A stretch of DNA of 64,000 nucleotides from G965230065 sp965230065 (GTDB lineage: Bacteria; Bacteroidota; Bacteroidia; Cytophagales; Cyclobacteriaceae), in NCBI GenBank assembly GCA_965230065.1, contig OZ245942.1, positions 7,068,001 to 7,132,000 of the forward strand, written 5' to 3'. This document shows positions 44,081 through 50,270 of this stretch, one piece after another. Below the pieces are notes generated by a model, which ran no database searches, was not told where the DNA came from, and was given only the letters and a program-made list of their open reading frames with translations. Position 1 is the first letter of the stretch, and each line of letters starts with the position of its first letter. The translations under genes and the position numbers were made by a program.

Positions 44081-44622
44081 TTTCGTTTATTTTTTCCTTC
44101 AATTATCCCTTTTAATCTGTTGTCCAAATCTGACCCAAGGTAATAGTCATAGAAATACATCTCATTTCCATTTTCGCTTATTGTTTCATCTGCTTCGGAT
44201 GTCAGAAAAAAAGAATTGGGTTCATTGTTTATAATTTTCTCAAAATTTGACCGCCAAGTTTTTTGCTTTGCTTCAGATACAATTTCTTCGGTTAGTCCTT
44301 TTGGCACATAAATCACATCTGAAACGCTATGTGCAGCCAATTCATAATACACCTCTTTAAACTCTTTTTTGTCTAAGATTTTTAAAAGTCCCGCTTGACC
44401 TGGGATAAATGAAAGGATTGATAACCATTTAGGTCCTGGCCAACCTGTCCAAAGCAATTCAAAGTTCTTGTTCGTCTTGATTCTATTATAGAAGTTTTTG
44501 TCTTGCCCACCTCCTCCATATAAGAGTAAATCAAAAGTTTCTAAGTCCAAAGAATCAGAAGCACTAATCTCATCTAACATTTGCTCATATTCCGAAACTT
44601 CTATGGTCTTGTACTTTTTCAT
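44065..44622 (-). CDS. cassette protein of unknown function
   Basis: A 185-residue soluble protein. The centre (LLWTGWPGPKWLSILSFIPGQAGLLKILDKKEFKEVY) and the C-terminal EMYFYDYYLGSDLDNRL do not match a family I know. The last codons (HNKK) and the stop are encoded within attC site I. The sole gene of its cassette. Confidence 0.65.
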   Translation of the reverse strand: MKKYKTIEVSEYEQMLDEISASDSLDLETFDLLLYGGGGQDKNFYNRIKTNKNFELLWTGWPGPKWLSILSFIPGQAGLLKILDKKEFKEVYYELAAHSVSDVIYVPKGLTEEIVSEAKQKTWRSNFEKIINNEPNSFFLTSEADETISENGNEMYFYDYYLGSDLDNRLKGIIEGKNKRKHNKK

Positions 44623-44633
44623 TTTTTAATGAA

Positions 44634-44764
44634 ACACAACGGGCCGCATGCAGCGGATGGCCCGGCTTTGTTTGCGTTTATCTTTCAATTATCAATTTTT
44701 GTGCTTGGAGCATAAAGCATCAAAGTGCTATTCAAACAGGGCTGACCGCTGCATGATGTTGGCA
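44634..44764 (-). repeat. attC-like site J (131 bp)
   Basis: Cores ACACAAC (44634-44640) and GTTGGCA (44758-44764). The sequence beyond the right core complements the start of site K over 13 bases (AATTACTGCCAAC). Inner arms ATGCAGCGG / CCGCTGCAT are perfect. Confidence 0.93.
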
Positions 44765-44771
44765 GTAATTT

Positions 44772-45440
44772 TCATTTGTTCAGGTTTTCCGTCCCGTGAA
44801 TAAGTTTTCCAAATTTGTCACTTATGGTTTTAAACGAAGATTGGTCAACGACGGTGTAAACATAAGCGTCCCAACCAAGGTCAAGAAAAATTATTCTTTT
44901 GTTCATTAGTTCCAAGTCTTTGTCTACTGTTTTCAAAACGTCAATTATAAATTTGCCATCTCTTTGCTTTTCTTGGTCAACCCCGCTCTTTAATTTATTC
45001 AGATTAGTCCAGTCCGCCTTAATTTGTAGTTTATTTTCCAAAAAGTTTTCAATCTCTCTTTCGTTTTCTTCACCTCTCCAATCTGTCAGCCATAATTGTT
45101 CTTTGCTATCTCCGAAAACGTAAATTGCTTCAATAGCTTTTAATTTATCTAGTTCAAAGTTGTCATAGTTTTTTAAAAGCTCTTCATTTTCAGTAAGAAA
45201 CCTTTTCTTGTCACTAATAAATGAATTAAAGAAGTTTTGAAATTCATTCTTATGGATAGGGAAAAGTAGTTGACCAAATTCAAGAAGCTCTATTTGATTA
45301 ACAGAAAATGAACCGTTTTTTAAAGATTTTTCCTTTTTGTCAGTCAAAAATAGTTTTATGATTACGAAAGGAAATGAAATTATCAAATAAAGCAGGTGGA
45401 AAGGAAAAGTGACTATATCTAAAACTCTCTTTAACATCAT
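44772..45440 (-). CDS. membrane-anchored cassette protein of unknown function
   Basis: A 222-residue protein with one N-terminal membrane helix (VLDIVTFPFHLLYLIISFPFVIIKLFL) and a charged cytoplasmic domain. Segments such as EQLWLTDWRGEENEREIENFLENK and IIFLDLGWDAYVYTVVDQ recall the DUF6630 group, but I am not certain. The sole gene of its cassette, between sites J and K. Confidence 0.6.
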   Translation of the reverse strand: MMLKRVLDIVTFPFHLLYLIISFPFVIIKLFLTDKKEKSLKNGSFSVNQIELLEFGQLLFPIHKNEFQNFFNSFISDKKRFLTENEELLKNYDNFELDKLKAIEAIYVFGDSKEQLWLTDWRGEENEREIENFLENKLQIKADWTNLNKLKSGVDQEKQRDGKFIIDVLKTVDKDLELMNKRIIFLDLGWDAYVYTVVDQSSFKTISDKFGKLIHGTENLNK

Positions 45441-45463
45441 TTCAGACCTAACTTTTTAATTAC

Positions 45464-45530
45464 TGCCAACGGCTACCATAGCCGCTGGCGAGGGCATCGC
45501 CCGAAGCATAGCGGATATGGAGTGTTATGC
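45464..45530 (-). repeat. attC-like site K (67 bp)
   Basis: Cores TGCCAAC (45464-45470) and GTTATGC (45524-45530). GTTATGCCC is the exact complement of GGGCATAAC at site L. Inner sequence nearly identical to site A. Confidence 0.92.
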
Positions 45531-45542
45531 CCTGTATTTTAA

Positions 45543-45887
45543 TCATTCAAGCTCAAAATATTCTTTTATCCTGAGTATCAAATCTACATCTGTACCAAAT
45601 CTGTATTCAATTTCACTGTCTTTTTCGGGACTTATTAATATCATCGCAAACTGCTCATTTTCCTCAATTTTAATTTCAGATTGATTACCAAGATTGATAG
45701 TTCGTGAGGTACTCTTTTCGTGTCCTATACCTTTTTTATCAAGATAAGCTATCACATTTGGTAGATAATAATCATAATCTGATTGTATTTCATGGTTATC
45801 TGTATCAGTGAACAAAATCACTTTTTCTGATTGATTTGAACATCCACTGATAAAACCTAGAAAAATGAGTAGTAATATTTTTTTCAT
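45543..45887 (-). CDS. small putative lipoprotein
   Basis: A 114-residue protein with a lipoprotein signal (lipobox ISGC, Cys at about 16). The mature part is acidic and ends in a helix (DVDLILRIKEYFELE). I recognise no family. The sole gene of its cassette, between sites K and L. Confidence 0.62.
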   Translation of the reverse strand: MKKILLLIFLGFISGCSNQSEKVILFTDTDNHEIQSDYDYYLPNVIAYLDKKGIGHEKSTSRTINLGNQSEIKIEENEQFAMILISPEKDSEIEYRFGTDVDLILRIKEYFELE

Positions 45888-45897
45888 TTCATATAGG

Positions 45898-45964
45898 GCA
45901 TAACGGCTGATGCAGCGGCTGGCGAAGGCTTCAGCCAGAGCATAGCCGCTGAATATTGTTAGGC
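45898..45964 (-). repeat. attC-like site L (67 bp)
   Basis: Cores GCATAAC (45898-45904) and GTTAGGC (45958-45964). GTTAGGCACT is the exact 10-of-10 complement of AGTGCCTAAC at site M. Inner arms GCAGCGGCT / AGCCGCTG pair. The core provides the TAA stop of the gene at 45959. Confidence 0.93.
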
Positions 45965-46459
45965 ACTGGCTTTACTTTTTATTTGTTCAAATATGTCTGA
46001 AAGGAATAAGTCACCTTTTGGTTCAATCCCATATTCCTTTTTGATTTTTTCAATTGTCTCTTCATTGTCCAGGTCAAAGTCAACAAGACTACTATAATCT
46101 GAAATGAAGCAGTCGTAATAATTAATTCCGATTATTTTGTCGAAAAAGTCAACAGCGATTTCTTCATTCATTTCAATCCTGTCTGATTCGGCAAATTGTA
46201 CTGGAACTTTAGTACCTGGCCGAGGTAGTTCGTTACTTTTAGCATATTCCTTTAGGTTATACCTTAAATTCTCAACTGCCTCTGGAATTGATCTTCCATG
46301 GGCCAATAAAGTTGACCAATTAGTAAATTGTGCTCCGTACTTAATATCGTCCTGTTCGGCATTTAGATTTTTCCAGGTTGTAAGTGGATAGTCTTCAAAT
46401 TCCCATTCAGATTTAAGGAAAGAAAGTAAGTATTTATATGTCGCCTTTAATTGGTTCAT
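45959..46459 (-). CDS. cassette protein of unknown function, HicB-like N-terminus possible
   Basis: A 166-residue acidic protein. The segment WSTLLAHGRSIPEAVENLRYNLKEYAK resembles the HicB-type pattern (G-T-R-A-L helix), but the length and C-terminal half are different. Its last residues (Lys-Ala-Ser-Ala) and stop codon are produced by the attC core, exactly as for the gene at 34046. Unknown function. The sole gene of its cassette. Confidence 0.62.
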   Translation of the reverse strand: MNQLKATYKYLLSFLKSEWEFEDYPLTTWKNLNAEQDDIKYGAQFTNWSTLLAHGRSIPEAVENLRYNLKEYAKSNELPRPGTKVPVQFAESDRIEMNEEIAVDFFDKIIGINYYDCFISDYSSLVDFDLDNEETIEKIKKEYGIEPKGDLFLSDIFEQIKSKASA

Positions 46460-46471
46460 TTTTTAGCTAGT

Positions 46472-46603
46472 GCCTAACGTTTTGCAGCTACCCGAAGGTG
46501 GCGATTTCGAAGCACTTCACTGTCAACCAAGCACAAACTTTGATATAAGCACAAAGCTTGATTTAACCACTGAACCGCCACTTTTGGGTAGGTGCTGTTA
46601 GCG
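46472..46603 (-). repeat. attC-like site M (132 bp)
   Basis: Cores GCCTAAC (46472-46478) and GTTAGCG (46597-46603). GTTAGCGGC is the exact complement of GCCGCTAAC at 50120-50128, which marks the start of the first cassette. Inner arms pair over CTACCC.AA.GTGGCG. Confidence 0.93.
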
Positions 46604-46620
46604 GCTGTGGTTCCCTATTG

Positions 46621-47208
46621 CTATTCAACTGCTTCCAAAAATTCATCGTCCAATGGCGAAATTGAAGGTCCGAAATAGTTTGTGAGATTTCCTTTCTCGT
46701 CAATCACATATTTACTAAAATTCCAATCTGGTTGATGGTTATTCCAACCATTTGCTTTGCTGTCCGTAAGCCATTTATAAAGTGGTTGTTGTTCCTCGTT
46801 TTTTATTACCACTCCTTTTTTTGCTATTGGAAATGATACACCATAATTCACCTTGCAAAATTGTGAAATTTCGTTATCATTGCTTTTTTCCTGTTCCATA
46901 AAGTCGTTGGCAGGAAAAGCAATTATAGCCAATTTGTCGCCTAATTTTTCGTGTAGTTTTTGTAATTCGGCATATTGTCCTGTGTAACCACAATTTGAAG
47001 CAGTATTTACAATCAAAACTTTCTTTCCCGAATAGGCAGAAAAGTCAATTGGTTTTCCATTGTTCAATGTTGCCTTTTGTTCGTAGAAAGGAACTGTTGG
47101 TGCCGTTTTACTTTCATTGTTTAAAACCGTGCCGTTTTTGCCAATTTTAGCCGCTATGCGAGTAAACGGATAAAGAAAACGCAATGCTTTTTGTTTGAAC
47201 GTTGCCAT
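46621..47208 (-). CDS. glutathione peroxidase-like thiol peroxidase
   Basis: A 195-residue peroxidase of the GPx/thioredoxin-fold family that reduces peroxides. The active site is VNTASNCGYTGQYAEL with a peroxidatic Cys (no selenocysteine), followed by FPANDF and the conserved WNFSKYVID segment with the catalytic Trp. The N-terminal 25 residues are a basic extension. It lies next to a dioxygenase, a DoxX and an NmrA-like gene, a set that fits quinone or electrophile stress. All are in the first cassette. Confidence 0.88.
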   Translation of the reverse strand: MATFKQKALRFLYPFTRIAAKIGKNGTVLNNESKTAPTVPFYEQKATLNNGKPIDFSAYSGKKVLIVNTASNCGYTGQYAELQKLHEKLGDKLAIIAFPANDFMEQEKSNDNEISQFCKVNYGVSFPIAKKGVVIKNEEQQPLYKWLTDSKANGWNNHQPDWNFSKYVIDEKGNLTNYFGPSISPLDDEFLEAVE

Positions 47209-47304
47209 AATCTGTTTGTTTTTATTGTTGAACCTTATGAGTATATTCTCTATCTAATTTTTAAGTTCATAAAATTATCTATTGCGTATGTGCTTGACCC
47301 GTCA

Positions 47305-48198
47305 CTATCCTATTATGAAACTTCGTTCGCTAAATGCAGGAATTGTTGGCTCAGCTTCGTAGAAATATTTGATTTCATCACTGCTGTCCGTAAGCCCTAA
47401 GCTGTATAGCAAAGGCACGTAGTGGTCGGGGGTGGGGGCGGCTAACTTACCCAACTTATGACTGTTTTGGTAATTAATGAGATTGGCAAAGTTTCGTGCA
47501 TTAATTTGTTGTTTGAGCCAAGCATCATATTCCGCTTCCCAACCGTAAAGGGTCATATCATTTTTTCGCATTTTTTGTCCTGCCAACTGCAAGTTATGGA
47601 TAAGCGCACCGCTGCCTATTATTAGCACCCCTTTGTTACGCAAAGATTTTAATTGTTTGCCCAACTCATAATGGTATTCGGGTTTGGCGTAATAGTCAAT
47701 GCTCAGCTGGAAAACAGGAATATTGGCATCGGGAAATAAGTGCATCAGCATTGGCCATGCACCGTGGTCTAATCCCCAATCGGTTGTTTCCGAAACGGAA
47801 GGAACGATTTTCTTTACTTCGCGGGCAATATCAGGCGAGCCTTTGGCTTTGTAATATACCTTGTAGTATTCTTCGGGAAAACCATAATAATCGTAAATCT
47901 GTTTTTGTTCGGGCGATATGTTTACGAACGTGCCTTTTGTGCACCAATGGGCTGATACAACCAACGCAGCTTTTACTTCATGACTCTTTTGCAGGGTAAT
48001 TCCTAAATCATAAAGCTTTTGCCAAAATGCTCGTTCACTTCTTGAAACTGGAATATCCATTGGGTTTCCATGAGAGGTAAACAGCACAGGCATTTTTTTA
48101 CCTTGTGAAGGAAGTGCGTCAGTAAAATTTTTAAAACTGCTTAATGTTCCCATTGCGGTTAAAGCTAAAATTGATTGAAGAAATTCTTTGCGTTCCAT
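47305..48198 (-). CDS. class III extradiol dioxygenase, DODA/YgiD type
   Basis: A 297-residue enzyme of the LigB superfamily (4,5-DOPA-type extradiol dioxygenase). An N-terminal stretch (MERKEFLQSILALTAMGTLSS) may be a signal. The metal-binding histidines are seen in FTSHGNPMDI, VVSAHWCTK and the catalytic WGLDHGAWPMLMHLFP. Such proteins cleave catechols; many relatives have an unknown substrate. It follows the DoxX gene by 6 bp and belongs to the HxlR-controlled operon of the first cassette. Confidence 0.85.
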   Translation of the reverse strand: MERKEFLQSILALTAMGTLSSFKNFTDALPSQGKKMPVLFTSHGNPMDIPVSRSERAFWQKLYDLGITLQKSHEVKAALVVSAHWCTKGTFVNISPEQKQIYDYYGFPEEYYKVYYKAKGSPDIAREVKKIVPSVSETTDWGLDHGAWPMLMHLFPDANIPVFQLSIDYYAKPEYHYELGKQLKSLRNKGVLIIGSGALIHNLQLAGQKMRKNDMTLYGWEAEYDAWLKQQINARNFANLINYQNSHKLGKLAAPTPDHYVPLLYSLGLTDSSDEIKYFYEAEPTIPAFSERSFIIG

Positions 48199-48204
48199 AG
48201 TGAT

Positions 48205-48612
48205 TTATGCTTTGGGTTGAATAGGCGCTTTTTTATATCTACCCCATGCTATGAAAACTGCGATTGCTCCTAAAATCAAATTAATACCTAATGCTTGATA
48301 TTCGGCATTGGATATATGATATATAAAAGCCAATACCATAATAATAAAAAGACCCAAAGCTGCCAATGGCGTAAAAATTGGTTTAATGCGCAACAAGGCA
48401 GGCAGTAAAAGCCCGATACCGCCAAGCAATTCAGAAATACCAATGAACCTGACCATGCCTGCAGAAAAGTCATTTACCCAAGTCATTGATTGACTAAGCT
48501 CTTCAATGGGTTGTGTTGCTTTCATGATTCCTGCCATTAAAAACATGGCTGCCAGTAATACCTGTGCCACCCACAAGGCAATATTCAGGGTTTTATTGTT
48601 CTTCTTTTCCAT
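48205..48612 (-). CDS. DoxX family membrane protein
   Basis: A 135-residue protein with four membrane spans. The DoxX pattern is seen in LWVAQVLLAAMFLMAGIMKATQP, FIGISELLGGIGLLLPALLRIKP and the terminal helix. DoxX-like proteins are linked with thiol and quinone redox reactions. It lies 4 bp from the NmrA-like gene and 6 bp from the dioxygenase gene. Confidence 0.88.
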   Translation of the reverse strand: MEKKNNKTLNIALWVAQVLLAAMFLMAGIMKATQPIEELSQSMTWVNDFSAGMVRFIGISELLGGIGLLLPALLRIKPIFTPLAALGLFIIMVLAFIYHISNAEYQALGINLILGAIAVFIAWGRYKKAPIQPKA

Positions 48613-48616
48613 TTAT

Positions 48617-49498
48617 TTACTTTTTGAATTTAGATAAAAGATATTCTTGGACAGTGGTTGGTTTACGACTAAGCAATTGTGTTAAATCAGTGGTAGAAAT
48701 ATTCATAGTATCGGCTGCAAAAGCAACTGCAAATGCTGTAAACATACGTGCGTAATCCTCCGGAACCCCATGTTGCATTAAGGTTTGCTGATAAACTTCT
48801 GGTTCGGGAGAAACATAGTTGATCGCAACTCCGGTAACTTCAGAAATGTGCTTCGCAATTTCCCCAAACGATACAGGTTGTTCGATACCGATGTTGTAAG
48901 TTTTATTTTCGTGTCCGCCTGTAGTTAAAACATTAGCAAGCGCTTCTGCAATTTCGTTTCGCAATACAAAATTTATTTTTCCCTCACCTGCCGGAACAAA
49001 AATGGTTTTGGTTTCCAATATCTGTTCCCCCACATAATCCATCAACATATCCATATAAAAACCGTTTGCAAAAATGGTATAGGTAATTTCGGATTCTTTA
49101 AGGTATTTTTCTGTTTTCACATGATCTTCGGCTATAAACCACAGCGGAGATGTTGGGTCTTCATGGGTTCTCATAAAACCTGTGTAGATGATATGCTTCA
49201 CACCATTTTCTTTAGCAGCTTTGATTGCATTGATGTGCTGCACCGCTCTGCTTTTGGTCATTTCGCTGGAAGAAATCAGAAGCATAGTTTCTACGCCTTG
49301 CATTGCAGTGCGTAAGGAATCAAAATCATCATAGTTGCCTATTTTGACATCTATACCTTTAGATTTTAATTCTGCTGCCTTCGCTTCATCTCTTGCCAAT
49401 GCTGAAATTTGTTTTGCTGCAATTCCTTTTTGAAGCAAAAAGTTAATAGTTGATTTTCCTAATTGTCCTGTTGCTCCTGTGATGAATACTTTGCTCAT
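48617..49498 (-). CDS. NmrA-like NAD(P)H-binding reductase (QorB type)
   Basis: A 293-residue atypical SDR. It opens KVFITGATGQLGKSTINFLL (GxxGxxG) and has GIDVKIGNYDDFDSL, the NADP-discriminating loop. C-terminal VSFGEIAKHISEVTGV and VQEYLL fit the NmrA/QorB group, which often act as quinone reductases or redox sensors. It is divergent from the HxlR gene, with shared operator-like repeats between them. Confidence 0.87.
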   Translation of the reverse strand: MSKVFITGATGQLGKSTINFLLQKGIAAKQISALARDEAKAAELKSKGIDVKIGNYDDFDSLRTAMQGVETMLLISSSEMTKSRAVQHINAIKAAKENGVKHIIYTGFMRTHEDPTSPLWFIAEDHVKTEKYLKESEITYTIFANGFYMDMLMDYVGEQILETKTIFVPAGEGKINFVLRNEIAEALANVLTTGGHENKTYNIGIEQPVSFGEIAKHISEVTGVAINYVSPEPEVYQQTLMQHGVPEDYARMFTAFAVAFAADTMNISTTDLTQLLSRKPTTVQEYLLSKFKK

Positions 49499-49538
49499 AA
49501 TTTTTTTATTTTTTTAGTGAAACATTTTTTTAACCGGA

Positions 49539-49546
49539 CAAAGATA
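49539..49546 (-). promoter_or_regulatory. -7 element for the NmrA-DoxX-dioxygenase operon
   Basis: The minus strand reads TATCTTTG (TAnnTTTG), about 40 bp before the start at 49498. The GCTATACTTT repeat at 49555 covers the -33 region, so a repressor there would block transcription. Confidence 0.5.
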
Positions 49547-49554
49547 CTACTTTT

Positions 49555-49607
49555 GCTATACTTTAGTAACTACTATACCATAATATATCGCTATACTTTG
49601 GTATAGC
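49555..49607. promoter_or_regulatory. candidate HxlR operator repeats
   Basis: GCTATACTTTAGTA (49555-49568) recurs as GCTATACTTTGGTA at 49590-49603. The second copy is part of a palindrome GCTATACTTTGGTATAGC (49590-49607). They lie between the divergent HxlR and NmrA-like genes. Confidence 0.55.
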
Positions 49608-49627
49608 ATAAGTAAATAAAAAATAAA

Positions 49628-50017
49628 ATGAGCAGAATATCAGAATTAGTTAAGGTAAAGAAATGTTCGGGAGAGTTTGTTTTAGCCGTAAACGACACGA
49701 TGAACGTTTTAAATGGCAAATGGAAACTGCCCATTATAGGTTCTTTGCTCTATGGTAAAAAACGCTTCAAGGAATTGGAAAGGGAAATTCCTAAAATCAC
49801 GCCCCGTATGCTTTCCAAAGAGCTGAAAGACCTGGAAGTTAATAGCATAGTAACCCGCACTGTTTATAATACCACTCCTGTTACTATAGAGTATGAATTG
49901 ACGAAATCGGGAAATTCGCTCAATACGGTTTTGGATGCTATGATAGGATGGGGCTTGCAACACCGCAAAATGGTAATCGGAAAAAAGGAGAAGGTTGCTG
50001 AAACTGTCAGAGTTTAA
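49628..50017 (+). CDS. HxlR family transcriptional regulator
   Basis: A 129-residue winged-helix regulator. HxlR features are a Cys near the N-terminus in KVKKCSGEF (often a redox or aldehyde sensor), the HTH FKELEREIPKITPRMLSKELKDLE and VEYELTKSGNSL. It is transcribed divergently from the NmrA-DoxX-dioxygenase-GPx operon, with repeats of the operator type in between. It is the only plus-strand gene of the array and travels with its operon in the first cassette. Confidence 0.9.
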   Translation: MSRISELVKVKKCSGEFVLAVNDTMNVLNGKWKLPIIGSLLYGKKRFKELEREIPKITPRMLSKELKDLEVNSIVTRTVYNTTPVTIEYELTKSGNSLNTVLDAMIGWGLQHRKMVIGKKEKVAETVRV

Positions 50018-50119
50018 CAAAGTGGTGGACTTTTTTTAAATTTTTTTACTGTGTCGGCAGGTCGTGTATTTGTCTGTCAGAGGTCGGTCGGTTGGGTATT
50101 GCGGTTTCGTCCTACCATT

Positions 50120-50128
50120 GCCGCTAAC
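50120..50128 (-). repeat. start boundary of the first cassette (attI/attC core)
   Basis: GCCGCTAAC on the plus strand (GTTAGCGGC on the minus strand) matches the site M core exactly. It fixes the cassette boundary 142 bp from the 3' end of the recombinase gene. Confidence 0.85.
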
Positions 50129-50270
50129 GAATGTATAGACGCATTGCGTCTATTTCTATTATATTTGAATATACTTTGTTGAAAGAAATATATAACTTTT
50201 TAGTAAATATATTATATTATTTCTATTCATATCAATACAATTTTACGATTTATCTTTAAATATAGACAAA
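50129..50270 (-). other. candidate attI region
   Basis: The 142 bp between the first cassette and the recombinase gene are AT-rich. They contain the palindrome ATAGACGCATTGCGTCTAT (50135-50153), whose inner edge is six bases from the crossover GTT. This is where an attI insertion site would be expected; it could alternatively be a hairpin terminator or operator. Confidence 0.55.
50135..50153. repeat. 19-bp palindrome ATAGACGCATTGCGTCTAT
   Basis: Perfect 8-bp arms with a 3-bp spacer. The same octamer ATAGACGC and its complement also flank the recombinase promoter side (51923-51952). Confidence 0.8.

Noticed and set aside
50129..50160. Palindrome at 50135 as a simple terminator for the HxlR gene
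   Set aside because: Kept only as an alternative: it is about 120 bp past the stop, lacks a T-run, and its octamer recurs before the recombinase gene.
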